A stretch of DNA of 34,732 bases from SURF-58 sp041305085 (GCA_041305085.1 JBFYMA010000042.1:1-34732); one strand, 5' to 3'; positions 1 to 8,129 are shown, numbered from the stretch's first letter. Numbers and translations: made by a program. The notes: generated from the letters alone by a model not told the origin.

Positions 1-130
1 TGGTAATGAACTTTCCCCTGGCCTTTATAAGAACTTCCTGGGCGCCTTTTGTGGTGAACTGCATCACAACGCTTGTAACATAGTTCATAAAAGGCTTTGT
101 GCCTATAAATATAGAGTTGTCCTCAACCAT
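1..130 (-). CDS. albA: DNA/RNA-binding protein Alba (5' part; gene runs off the left edge)
   Basis: Reading the minus strand from an ATG at 128-130 gives 43 residues that begin MVEDNSIFIGTKPFMNY and end at the edge with a KARGKFIT stretch. The FIGxKPxMNYV opening and the IKARG(K/R) motif are the hallmarks of Alba, the small dimeric chromatin and RNA-binding protein of archaea. The C-terminal half, with the beta-hairpin arms, lies outside the window. It starts 14 nt after the S17e stop codon and is probably co-transcribed with S17e. I see no strong Shine-Dalgarno. The identification is from motifs only, but the match is good. Confidence 0.9.
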   Translation of the reverse strand, partial: MVEDNSIFIGTKPFMNYVTSVVMQFTTKGAQEVLIKARGKFIT

Positions 131-144
131 TTTCTGCACCTCTC

Positions 145-333
145 TCACTGTTCAGTCTTTTTCATGCGTGTTATTGCACCCGCAACAACATTTCTCATCT
201 TTTTTGACGGCAAATCTGCAAATTTCTCTACAAGTTTCTTGTTCTGGTCAAAGTCTGCGGTAAAATCCTGAGAGTTATCCCTGAAAACAGATTTTGAGAT
301 GTTTTTGATAAGCTTGGTTTTTATTCTGCCCAT
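145..333 (-). CDS. rps17e: 30S ribosomal protein S17e
   Basis: A 62-residue basic protein beginning MGRIKTKLIKNISK, with the internal DFxxNKKLVE and LPSKKMRNVVAG motifs and ending in TRMKK. This is the full length and sequence pattern of archaeal/eukaryotic ribosomal protein S17e. An in-frame start 45 nt further upstream exists, but the ATG at 331-333 matches the family and lies about 26 nt downstream of a clean TATA box (356-363), indicating a leaderless transcript. Alba follows directly. Confidence 0.95.
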   Translation of the reverse strand: MGRIKTKLIKNISKSVFRDNSQDFTADFDQNKKLVEKFADLPSKKMRNVVAGAITRMKKTEQ

Positions 334-355
334 TTCGCAAAGGAATAGGGTCTTA

Positions 356-363
356 TTTATAAA
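356..363 (-). promoter_or_regulatory. TATA box for S17e (leaderless)
   Basis: Minus-strand TTTATAAA centred 26-27 nt upstream of the S17e ATG. The spacing places the transcription start at or within 1-2 nt of the start codon. Confidence 0.65.
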
Positions 364-407
364 GATTTTCATGGACAAAAACCCTTCACCACCCTCCTAA
401 AAACAAT

Positions 408-1031
408 TCAGGCGAGCTCAACAGCAAGCTTTGCAGCCAGGTCTACGGTTTCAGAACCTATGCCAATAACTTCTGCAGAAGCCATATTCCTGAGGTTCTT
501 CATCCTTTGGACTATGTACACCAGCTCTCTTGGAGAAATCCCTCCAGGAACCCCTGATTTTGAAAAAGAGCAGTCAAGGGCATCGAGGCTTATGGAAAAT
601 AAAAACCCTTTCTGTATGCTCCTCAATGCGCTCATGGCAGCGTCGCAAACATCTGCCAGCCCTTCAAAAGTAATTTCTCTTGCAGAAAACAGCTTTATGT
701 TGTGCTGCTTTGCAAAGCCATATTCCTGTTTTCCAAACATTGAAGTCCCGAGCAGCACAATGTTTTGAGGATTCAGCTGGCTTTTTTCAACGCTTTCAGC
801 CAGAAAAGCGCTTATTCTTGATGATACAGAAAAAAATCCCTGGTCCTCGCCGAATCCAATTTTGGCCTTGACTGAATCCTTGGAGTCAGAAAGAAAAACA
901 TCAAAGTTCTGCGAGGGCTTTTCTGAAAATCCAATGTTTGCAAAGCTGCCGTTTTCCTTTAAAAATCCTTTGGAGAGAATCTTTTTTATTTCCTCTGCAA
1001 GCCCTTTATCTTCAAAGCCAGGAATAATCAT
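408..1031 (-). CDS. Ureohydrolase (arginase/agmatinase)-like protein, catalytically doubtful
   Basis: A 207-residue protein whose C-terminal half (residues 144-177) follows the arginase/agmatinase/formiminoglutamase signature: a FSxxLDxLD strand, then VPGGISPRELVYIV. In true ureohydrolases this strand reads SFDxDxLDP and supplies two metal-binding aspartates. Here the first is serine (S148) and only D150 is kept; the proline is cysteine. The GDAHxD metal motif is also not recognisable: its region has only FLSDSKDS (residues 46-53). At 207 residues it is shorter than the usual ~290. The LLGTSMFG...FSAREI segment (93-120) matches the family's IGxR...SMxEI strand. It is probably a ureohydrolase-fold protein that has lost the binuclear manganese site, with an unknown role. 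A TATA box at 1054-1060 fits a leaderless ATG at 1029-1031. The S17e promoter follows it. Confidence 0.6.
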   Translation of the reverse strand: MIIPGFEDKGLAEEIKKILSKGFLKENGSFANIGFSEKPSQNFDVFLSDSKDSVKAKIGFGEDQGFFSVSSRISAFLAESVEKSQLNPQNIVLLGTSMFGKQEYGFAKQHNIKLFSAREITFEGLADVCDAAMSALRSIQKGFLFSISLDALDCSFSKSGVPGGISPRELVYIVQRMKNLRNMASAEVIGIGSETVDLAAKLAVELA

Positions 1032-1053
1032 TCAAAAAAAGAAAATGCTTTGG

Positions 1054-1060
1054 TTTATAA
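1054..1060 (-). promoter_or_regulatory. TATA box for the ureohydrolase-like gene
   Basis: Minus-strand TTATAAA centred 26 nt upstream of the ATG at 1031. It lies in the 43-nt gap after the preceding pilin-like gene. Confidence 0.5.
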
Positions 1061-1074
1061 TTTTTGCTGTGTAC

Positions 1075-2079
1075 TCAGCAAGTCGTATAGTTGACTTCTG
1101 TAAGCTCATTGTATGGGTATACAAGGCTTGCATCGTCCAGTTTTACCCATTCATAGATTTTTGGGGTTCCGCCAAAGCTGCACTTGTCTGCAGTGTTTTC
1201 CTGGGTGCCAAAGTATATGAAGTCAACAATGCTCCTGTTGTCAAAATATTTATCTTTTTCTTTGTTGATAATGTCCGGAATGTTTACCATGCTCTCTATA
1301 CCATAGGGGCTCGGGGAAAGTTCGTTGGAAAACCTCATCACAAAGCTTGGAGACCTGTTGGATGCAATAAAGTATGTTTGGTCCAAAAATTGCGTAAAAT
1401 TTGTGGTGTCATTGAATCCTGGATAGTTTCCTATAAACTCTGTGTAGGGATATTTCTTTACAGTTACTGGCAAGCCTATATTGACTGTGTAAAGAGGATC
1501 TTTCAGGTCTATTATTGGGATGTTTGTGAGTACTTTCTTTGTGAGCCTCCATGTTGCAAGGCCTTTGGTATCATTTAAGAATATCTCAAAATCAATTTTC
1601 ATATCAACAGACCAGGGGTCACTTTGCGTCATAGATGCATTCAGCACAGTTGCATTAAACACTATATCTATCTTTTTTGAAATATTGTTGACCTTTTCCC
1701 TGTAGCTGTTGAAAGTGGCGTTTGCCATGAGCTCTGAAAATTCACCGCCAATGGTCCCATTCATAAATACTTCTATAAAAGTTTTTGAAGGATTAATGAA
1801 GAATCCCTTGCTTGTAACTCCTGAGACATTCTCATTTTCAGGGTCTGAAAGGTAGTCCTCCATTGCAATGAACGCCCTATATCCTGAAATGTATGATGCG
1901 CGGTCTGCATCGTTGTAAAAATCGTTAAGAAAGTCATTCATAGTAGTAATTCTTGTCTCTATTGCTTCCTGCTTATCCCTTTCAGTATACCTTGTCTGGG
2001 AAAAGAAAAGAATTGAAAGGATCATTGCAAAGACCACTGCTATTATTGTAAACGCAACCGCTTTTTTGGATTTCATCAT
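1075..2079 (-). CDS. Pilin-like exported protein, last gene of the vWA/pilin operon
   Basis: A 334-residue protein with a short basic N-terminus (MMKSKKAVAF) and one hydrophobic segment at about residues 5-27, followed by a long soluble Asn/Thr-rich region with several N-x-S/T sequons. This layout (KK, uncleaved hydrophobic helix, outer domain) is that of archaeal pilin-like surface proteins, but the canonical QxSxEF motif is absent. The start overlaps the stop of the upstream vWA gene in an ATGATGA arrangement (2073-2079), so the two are translationally coupled; GGAG lies immediately upstream. A longer in-frame start at 2115 lies inside the upstream gene and is less likely. I recognise no enzymatic domain. 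It could be a minor pilin or a membrane-anchored partner of the vWA protein. Confidence 0.7.
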   Translation of the reverse strand: MMKSKKAVAFTIIAVVFAMILSILFFSQTRYTERDKQEAIETRITTMNDFLNDFYNDADRASYISGYRAFIAMEDYLSDPENENVSGVTSKGFFINPSKTFIEVFMNGTIGGEFSELMANATFNSYREKVNNISKKIDIVFNATVLNASMTQSDPWSVDMKIDFEIFLNDTKGLATWRLTKKVLTNIPIIDLKDPLYTVNIGLPVTVKKYPYTEFIGNYPGFNDTTNFTQFLDQTYFIASNRSPSFVMRFSNELSPSPYGIESMVNIPDIINKEKDKYFDNRSIVDFIYFGTQENTADKCSFGGTPKIYEWVKLDDASLVYPYNELTEVNYTTC

Positions 2080-5000
2080 CTCCACAGCCTCGCCTGCACA
2101 ATTGACGGGCCCCATTGGTATGGAAGGCCTGTAACAAGTATAACATTTATTTCAAGGTTTGCAGCCTCAATATTTATGATTGTTCTTCCATCTTCATCAA
2201 AATCAAGGCTTCTCAAAAGCTCTATGACTGCAAAGTCATATGTACTGTCCAGGTCAAAGCCCCCTATTGAGGCATTTGTAAAGTTGCACTGTTTTGCTCC
2301 CTCGTAGTTCTCAGGAACCAGAATGTTTGCAAAAGAGCCATCCTCTGACTCAATGGTCCAGTTGCAGCCCTCTGTATCTGAAAGCACCAGGGTTCTTCCT
2401 GTTGAGGCATTGATGAGGCCTACGTATTGCAAAGAGTTGTTAAACGAGCAGTTTGTATTTACTGTCGGCTCATCACCTGTCTTTAATGAAATGTTGTTGA
2501 GCTGTCCTGGAATCAAAAGGTTTGAAGGGATCTGGACAGCAAAAGGATCTCCTATAGAGATATATGTTACAGCATTGTAGTGCGAAAGGTTAAACACTTC
2601 ATGGCTGTTTATGCCTACGAAATCTGTCCAGTGGTGCCCTGAAAAAGAAGTTATTCTGGAATCAATGATTCTCAGCCCTTCAGGGATAAATATTTGGGGG
2701 TTGCAGCTTGAGAATTTTGGGCTCTCAAAAGTAAGGGATATCTCGTTTGCATGGGGCTCCTCAACAATTGGGTTGTATCCAAATTCTATGTATGAATCTG
2801 GATAAAGCGTTGATTTCTCATAGTCTCCTGTTGTTACAATTATCTGGGACTGCCTTGAGGAAAATCCCGTAAGAATCGAATCTGCAATGTCCTGGTAGAT
2901 TTCTGCCAAGCCTGAAACATTGTTGTAATCATAAAAGTGGCTAGAATTATCGCAGCTTACAGAAAGGTTTAGGGTAAGCCTCCCGTCAGCGCTTACATTG
3001 CCAAATACAACAGAGAAAAGTGAAATGTTGTGCTGGTCGAAAAGGTGGCAGCTAATATTGTATGCTTGCTCTGCAGACAGCCCTATTGGCTGATGGTCTC
3101 CGCAAAGGTTTCCTGTAAAGCTGTCTGAAGAGTTTGGGCAGCAAGGGCCAGTAGTGCAACTGAGCCAGCATCCTGCTCCTAATCCATTCCATCCTGCTGT
3201 GCACGCTGTGGCGTCCCCATCGCTCATTATTACTATTGCTTTCTGCCTTCCTGCCATATCTGCCCGTAGCTCAAGGTCAAAATATCCTGTAACATTGTCA
3301 TTGTTGAAAAGCTTTACTGCCAGAACATTTGCACCATCTGTAAAATTTCCCATACCAACACTTTGATTGATGTTCCATTCTGTGTGAGCATGTGGTGTGG
3401 AGCTGTCATTCGCCAGGAGGTTACCGTTGAGGTATACTTCTGTTGCATCATCAGATGAAACATATAGCCGGGCATTTGAAAATCTTGAAAGGCCGTTCAG
3501 ATTAAACACATTCCTGTAATATGTATTGCCTGTTTTGTTGGCAACGGAAAACCTTATGTCATCAAAATAAAAGTATCCATTTTCATCATTTCCAGACCTC
3601 AAAAGTTTCCCTCCAAAATCTATGTAATACATTCCAGGCTGGGTTAAATAGTTTGTGATCATTGTTGAGAAATACCCTTCAAAGTCATCATCAGGATTAT
3701 CTCTTGCAGCAATATCATTTGTTGGATCGCTTCCAGAAATAGGTGGTTGTCCTAAGTGGCCAAAATCTGCATTGTATCCTAGATATGCGATTCCTCCTGT
3801 TGTGTTTGTTATTCTTGATTTTATCCAAACCTCATCCTGAGGCTCGAATGCATCGCTTGTGCCTATCCAAGAATAATAAAATGAAAATACTGCATATCCT
3901 CCTGAAGAGATTATGTTGTACATTTCAGGAGTCACATTTATCTCAATCCCATATGCTCCTGATGCAATCTGGGCTCCATTGTGACCTGCAATCCTCATCC
4001 TGAGCATATTGTTTCCACCATTGGCATTGCTTATGTAGCCTGGTGTTGTAAAAGTAACTCCACTGCCAACTCCCCCATAAGTTCCATAGTTGCCATCCCA
4101 TCCATCCAGTGTGTTTCTGTTTCCAAAGTTGTCTGTAAATGAGCCTGAAAAGTTAAGGGTTCCTGAAGTAAAGTCTGCAGGAGCTCCGGGAACGTCTCCA
4201 TCATTTTCCCAGAGATTTGCATCGAAAAAGTCTCCAATGATAGTGTTTGCCATGGTATTGTAGCCAAAGGGTGTTGCTCCTGTCTCCCAGGATGCATCGT
4301 TGAACCATGGCTCGTACCAGTTTGCAGGAGGCGCAGTGAACTGGTAATCAATTGTAAACTTCCAGTCATCATCCTTGTGAAGCTGTGCAGGTGGAGGGTT
4401 TCTCAACATCTCATAGGCAGAGGCGACACCGCAGGCTATGCAGGTTCCTGATCCTGCCCCATACTGGTCTATCTCAAACTCAAGATCTGCAATATTATTG
4501 CTCAGTGGAAATATTCGAGAGGTTTCATCATTATACGCAACTAACCCTATCCTGTTCAATGTTGTGTTTTGCAGCACATCATTTACAAAAGTCTTGTCTG
4601 TGCACTTTGCCACACTTATTCTCTGGGTTGAGTCATCGTAAAGCATATCGCTGTCGCAGTCTCTTGGATCACCATCTACATTGTTTACATCAAACCTCCA
4701 TCTCATGCTTCCGCTGTTGTCTGTTATAAGCACAATATCCCCAAACCCTTCTCCTCCTGTGATTATCTGCTGGAAGGATACATTTTCAAAGCCTATTCTT
4801 ATCGGGACAGTTGTTGAGTTGAAATTATCATAATCCAAAGCAGAAAAATTGGCATCAGTCAGCGTGACGTCCATCTCTGTTGTTGAATCGTTGTCTGAAT
4901 AAACAATTGTATTTCCGATTGTTGCATAAAATGTGTAGTTGCTGATCGTGTGATCAGCAAGATAGTGCAGCCTCAGCGTAAGGTTGTTCAGCTCCCCTGG

Positions 5001-5951
5001 AACATAGAAAGAGTCAAAAAGGTTTACTATTCCATAAATTCCCGGAAGATAGACTCTTGTTCTGTTTGTTCCGTAATCCAGCTCCCTGAATTCGTCTGTC
5101 TTATAGCTCAATTTTATATATCCTCCTGCAACGTATGCTCCGTTTACATTTGGAAAAGTCAGGGTGAAGTTGTTGAATCCTCCTGTCTTTGATATGGATG
5201 CGTTGCAGTGGGTTATGTCCCAAAAGTCAGAGGTCTTGTTGTCAGGCGTGGGAGCAGAAGGGTTAAACACTGTATCTCCTGAAGACTCCTCGCACTGGTT
5301 TCCGTTTATGAAGAGTGAAAAATCATTTCCTGCCTGCAGCTCCATCACTATGTCAGTGATGTTCTGTATTGGAGGGACAAAGAGCTGTCCTGTAATGTTT
5401 CCCTGACCCACAAATCCTCCAAAGTAAAGGTATACAGAACTTGGCTTGTCTCTTACTGTTTTGAGAAATGCGTCTGAAGTGGAGCCTGTCAGGGGCTTTC
5501 CTTTTTCTATTCCTGAAATCATTCTTCTGGATGTTATCTCGCTTGAGTATTCTCCTTTAGAAACATTGTACACAACATCATTCCCGATTGTCAAATTAAA
5601 CCCGTATCCGTTTGGTATAATATCTTTCAGCACAGAATGTGCCAGTTGTCTTGCTTTTGTGTCCTGGTTTTTTGCCCAGAACTCCCCTATCTGCTCGAGC
5701 ACAGAGTTGTTAAGGTTTGTTATGTTTCCACTCTGGATTTCCTGCTTTACAAAGCCATTAGTATCCCTTATTTCATATATCTTTATCTTTGCCATAGTTG
5801 CAAGTATGTCTCTTGAGAGAAATTCCAGGTTTTCTGTGCTCTGCTTGTGAACGTTTATGCTGGAAAAAAGCATAAGTGTCCCTACCAAAAGAACTGATGC
5901 CAGGAACGCGTCCAGCGTGAAAAGGAATGCTTTTTTTGTTTTTTGTTTCAT
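2076..5951 (-). CDS. Large pilin-like protein with a split von Willebrand factor A domain (putative tip adhesin)
   Basis: A 1291-residue protein. Residues 1-30 form a basic start and hydrophobic helix containing FTLDAFL, reminiscent of pilin N-termini. Residues ~110-400 are beta-rich with many sequons. A vWA domain starts at ~403 (GDIVLITDNSGSM, MIDAS motif at 411-415), continues through a GSGTCIACGVASAYEML segment (~500-516), is interrupted for ~375 residues, and resumes at ~901 with RQKAIVIMSDGDA. The insertion begins like a galactose-binding beta-sandwich (WYEPWFNDASWETGATPFGY), is itself interrupted by a second beta-rich domain (~580-805), then completes the sandwich (YYRNVFNLNG, then LYVSSDDATEVYLNG, ~811-843). 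A Cys-rich loop follows at 917-938 and a beta-rich tail ends the protein. vWA domains with intact MIDAS bind ligands through a metal ion, so an adhesin role at the tip or surface of a pilus-like structure is inferred. It lies within the pilin operon, with 12 nt between it and the upstream gene. Confidence 0.75.
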   Translation of the reverse strand: MKQKTKKAFLFTLDAFLASVLLVGTLMLFSSINVHKQSTENLEFLSRDILATMAKIKIYEIRDTNGFVKQEIQSGNITNLNNSVLEQIGEFWAKNQDTKARQLAHSVLKDIIPNGYGFNLTIGNDVVYNVSKGEYSSEITSRRMISGIEKGKPLTGSTSDAFLKTVRDKPSSVYLYFGGFVGQGNITGQLFVPPIQNITDIVMELQAGNDFSLFINGNQCEESSGDTVFNPSAPTPDNKTSDFWDITHCNASISKTGGFNNFTLTFPNVNGAYVAGGYIKLSYKTDEFRELDYGTNRTRVYLPGIYGIVNLFDSFYVPGELNNLTLRLHYLADHTISNYTFYATIGNTIVYSDNDSTTEMDVTLTDANFSALDYDNFNSTTVPIRIGFENVSFQQIITGGEGFGDIVLITDNSGSMRWRFDVNNVDGDPRDCDSDMLYDDSTQRISVAKCTDKTFVNDVLQNTTLNRIGLVAYNDETSRIFPLSNNIADLEFEIDQYGAGSGTCIACGVASAYEMLRNPPPAQLHKDDDWKFTIDYQFTAPPANWYEPWFNDASWETGATPFGYNTMANTIIGDFFDANLWENDGDVPGAPADFTSGTLNFSGSFTDNFGNRNTLDGWDGNYGTYGGVGSGVTFTTPGYISNANGGNNMLRMRIAGHNGAQIASGAYGIEINVTPEMYNIISSGGYAVFSFYYSWIGTSDAFEPQDEVWIKSRITNTTGGIAYLGYNADFGHLGQPPISGSDPTNDIAARDNPDDDFEGYFSTMITNYLTQPGMYYIDFGGKLLRSGNDENGYFYFDDIRFSVANKTGNTYYRNVFNLNGLSRFSNARLYVSSDDATEVYLNGNLLANDSSTPHAHTEWNINQSVGMGNFTDGANVLAVKLFNNDNVTGYFDLELRADMAGRQKAIVIMSDGDATACTAGWNGLGAGCWLSCTTGPCCPNSSDSFTGNLCGDHQPIGLSAEQAYNISCHLFDQHNISLFSVVFGNVSADGRLTLNLSVSCDNSSHFYDYNNVSGLAEIYQDIADSILTGFSSRQSQIIVTTGDYEKSTLYPDSYIEFGYNPIVEEPHANEISLTFESPKFSSCNPQIFIPEGLRIIDSRITSFSGHHWTDFVGINSHEVFNLSHYNAVTYISIGDPFAVQIPSNLLIPGQLNNISLKTGDEPTVNTNCSFNNSLQYVGLINASTGRTLVLSDTEGCNWTIESEDGSFANILVPENYEGAKQCNFTNASIGGFDLDSTYDFAVIELLRSLDFDEDGRTIINIEAANLEINVILVTGLPYQWGPSIVQARLWR

Positions 5952-5963
5952 ATTTTTACACTG

Positions 5964-7124
5964 TTACTGGTCTAACCTCAATGACCACACATAAATATTC
6001 ATTCTTGCCATCTGGCTTTCATACGGAAGGATTCTTACAAGCTTTACAAGGTTTTTTCTGTCCAAGCTTGCCTGTGTTACATTCCCGCAATGGGAGTATA
6101 CATAAGGCTCTATTGCAGGAATTATCCATTGTGTCAGATTCATCACTCCTTCATATGGCTCTGAAAGAGCAACATCAGAGACATAAAAAACCCTTCCATG
6201 CCCATAAGCCCATGCGGCTATTGCTGGTTTGCTAGTATTTATATAATTAACTATGGTTAAAAAATTGTCAGGGTTTATTCTTGTAAGTGTTTTTTTATCT
6301 GAAAAGTTTATAAGGCTTGTGTTTGGAAAGCCAAAAAATTCTGCTGTAGAGGCATTGGCATATTTTTGCGGAGCAGAGAGGGATTTTGAAAAGTTCATGT
6401 TCAGGAAAGACTGGTTTATGTTCACGCTTTGAGTCAGGAAAATAGTGTTGCCTTTTTTTGTCCAGTTCTCCAGAACTTCAACAATCTGGCTCTCAGACAG
6501 GGAAGAGAACTGGTCAAGCTGGGGGTTTTCCATGAGCAAAAAGTTGTACTGGCTGAGCTGGGAAGGATCCAGCAGATTATCTATCCTTGTCTGGTCATAC
6601 ACATCTGCTGCCTGAAGACTGTAGATATTCATAAGAGCAAACTGCAGGTAGTCCTCATTTGTGTAATAATATGCAATCCTGTTTGGAGGGCTTCCAAGGC
6701 TCATATTTGTTGAGCCAAAACCACAGACCCCTGAAATATTCAGGTTTTTGCCCTGCTCATCCTCAAACATCACAAAATATTCAAACTGTGTATTAAGATA
6801 TTGCTTGCTTTTTTTGTAGCCAATTTCTGAGAGGTTAAGAAGCTTTGAGAAATCTAGTTTTCCATCGCTTAGAAGGCCTATTTTTATAAGTGAAGAGCTT
6901 GTCCAGTTCTCAGGATACCCCTCAGATTTCAAGTGCTCTGAAATAAACGTTGCCTCCTGGTACATGTCCTGGAATATGTCTGTATTGTCTGCCTGGTTTA
7001 TGAATTTTATTGAGAGAACTATTGCTAGCAGGAATATTAGCAGGCCTATTGTAAAATCCAGAGACCATGACTGGGCTTGTTTTTTCCTTTTTCCTGGTTT
7101 TATGATTCGTTTTTCTGTTTTCAT
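5964..7124 (-). CDS. Pilin-like exported protein with a glutamine-amidotransferase-like (DUF4350-type) outer domain
   Basis: A 386-residue protein. It has a very basic N-terminus (KRKKQAQ, then SWSLDFTIGLLIFLLAI), which resembles an archaeal class III signal peptide with the hydrophobic helix at ~23-43 and a variant QxxSxDF motif. Residues ~190-345 read like a class I glutamine-amidotransferase fold without its catalytic cysteine: LSQYNFLLMENP, an LSESQIVEVLENWTKKGNTIFLT block, and near the end AYGHGRVFYVSDVALSEPY. Such domains occur in extracytoplasmic proteins of the DUF4350 kind, where they are thought to be non-catalytic. It sits between a small pilin and the giant vWA protein, with 10-12-nt gaps, and is clearly part of the same operon. 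The exact function is unknown. Confidence 0.65.
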   Translation of the reverse strand: MKTEKRIIKPGKRKKQAQSWSLDFTIGLLIFLLAIVLSIKFINQADNTDIFQDMYQEATFISEHLKSEGYPENWTSSSLIKIGLLSDGKLDFSKLLNLSEIGYKKSKQYLNTQFEYFVMFEDEQGKNLNISGVCGFGSTNMSLGSPPNRIAYYYTNEDYLQFALMNIYSLQAADVYDQTRIDNLLDPSQLSQYNFLLMENPQLDQFSSLSESQIVEVLENWTKKGNTIFLTQSVNINQSFLNMNFSKSLSAPQKYANASTAEFFGFPNTSLINFSDKKTLTRINPDNFLTIVNYINTSKPAIAAWAYGHGRVFYVSDVALSEPYEGVMNLTQWIIPAIEPYVYSHCGNVTQASLDRKNLVKLVRILPYESQMARMNIYVWSLRLDQ

Positions 7125-7134
7125 CTTATTTTTC

Positions 7135-7533
7135 CTAATGCGATGTGGCGTTTATGCTTATTGCCGTCTGGTTTGTAATTATTTTATTGTACCCCTTGGA
7201 GATGTTGCCCTTTATTTCAGGAATGAAATATGTGAATATCATATCCTTGTAATTTATATAAAATGAATTATTAGTGTTTTTGAGCTCATAGTCTATGTTG
7301 TCTATTCTTGGAGGGACAAAAAAAACCCTTTCATAGCCCCTTTCAGAGCTTGCTGCAAGTATGAATTCAGACTGCAGCACATAGCCGTAATCCCTGAGCG
7401 CTGCATATTTTTGGTAGTTTTGCTGGCCGAGAAGCACTTCGTTTCCAAAAACAAGGAGAAGCATGACAAAAATTATTCCCATGCTCATCATTACAACAAA
7501 TTCCAAAGATAACTGGGATTTTTTTGTTTGCAT
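7135..7533 (-). CDS. Class III signal peptide-containing pilin-like protein
   Basis: A 132-residue protein starting MQTKKSQLSLEFVVMM. The K-K-S-Q-L-S-L-E-F string is the archaeal class III prepilin motif (QxSxEF) directly before a hydrophobic helix; cleavage by an EppA/FlaK-type prepilin peptidase would fall just before the Q. The remainder is an outer domain of ~100 residues with sequons. A start 33 nt further upstream (7566) is possible in frame, but a TATA-like box at 7581-7588 would start transcription near 7558, downstream of it, so the ATG at 7531-7533 is preferred. It is the second gene of the pilin operon. Confidence 0.8.
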   Translation of the reverse strand: MQTKKSQLSLEFVVMMSMGIIFVMLLLVFGNEVLLGQQNYQKYAALRDYGYVLQSEFILAASSERGYERVFFVPPRIDNIDYELKNTNNSFYINYKDMIFTYFIPEIKGNISKGYNKIITNQTAISINATSH

Positions 7534-7580
7534 TTTTATCAGTTGGCTGAGTTTAACACTTGGCATTCTAATCTGTTGAA

Positions 7581-7588
7581 TTATATAT
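7581..7588 (-). promoter_or_regulatory. Possible internal TATA box in the pilin operon
   Basis: Minus-strand ATATATAA in the gap between the two small pilin genes. A start of transcription ~27 nt downstream (near 7558) would leave a ~25-nt leader before the ATG at 7533. It may allow separate expression of genes two to five. Confidence 0.35.
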
Positions 7589-7595
7589 GAGTCTG

Positions 7596-8027
7596 CTAAT
7601 CATCAATTATGGTTACATTGTTAGGGTTGGCCCTGATAGTGAGAACATGAAGCCCCTGAAATTTCTTTATTTCTCCGTCTATGGTTGTTGCTGCCCACTT
7701 TACAACTTCATAGTCGCCTGCAGATGATTCCACAAAAAAGCTTATTGAATGGTTGTTTATCTGCACATCTTTTATAAACTCTGGAAAATAAACTTTTATT
7801 GTTTTTGTGGAAGGCTCTCCCAGGTAATAGACAGAATCCACAGCTATTATTATCTCATCAGCTATTTTGTTTGTCTGGGCATACGTCACTTCCTCGTTTA
7901 TGCTCTTGGACTGCGAATTGAATATCAATAAGAGCGGAAGAGTCATTGCAAGAGCAAACCCCACTATTATAAGATACTCAATGCTCACCTGGCCTTTTTT
8001 TTGGTTTTTAGCCATACCTCTACCCAT
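7596..8027 (-). CDS. Class III signal peptide pilin, first gene of the pilin/vWA operon
   Basis: A 143-residue protein (MGRGMAKNQ...) with a textbook class III signal peptide: KKGQVSIEYLIIVG followed by a hydrophobic stretch to about residue 35. G|Q is the expected prepilin-peptidase site, so the mature protein would start QVSIEY and assemble through its hydrophobic helix. The start is a choice between ATGs at 8025-8027 and 8013-8015. The TATA box at 8050-8057 is 26-27 nt upstream of the former, the same leaderless spacing as other genes here, so I prefer 8027. Being small and first in the operon, it is the best candidate for the major pilin subunit. No assembly ATPase, platform protein or prepilin peptidase is in this window. 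Confidence 0.8.
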   Translation of the reverse strand: MGRGMAKNQKKGQVSIEYLIIVGFALAMTLPLLLIFNSQSKSINEEVTYAQTNKIADEIIIAVDSVYYLGEPSTKTIKVYFPEFIKDVQINNHSISFFVESSAGDYEVVKWAATTIDGEIKKFQGLHVLTIRANPNNVTIIDD

Positions 8028-8049
8028 AGATGAATTAAGAGCAAAGGAG

Positions 8050-8057
8050 TATATAAA
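8050..8057 (-). promoter_or_regulatory. TATA box for the pilin/vWA operon
   Basis: Minus-strand TTTATATA within a longer AAATTTATATACTCC stretch, centred 26-27 nt before the ATG at 8027. It is the main promoter candidate for the five genes that run to 1075. Confidence 0.6.
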
Positions 8058-8129
8058 TTTGTTGTAACTATTCGACAAGAACAATAAAATGGCGACAAAG
8101 AACTGCAAAAAAAAACCGATTCAGCATAT

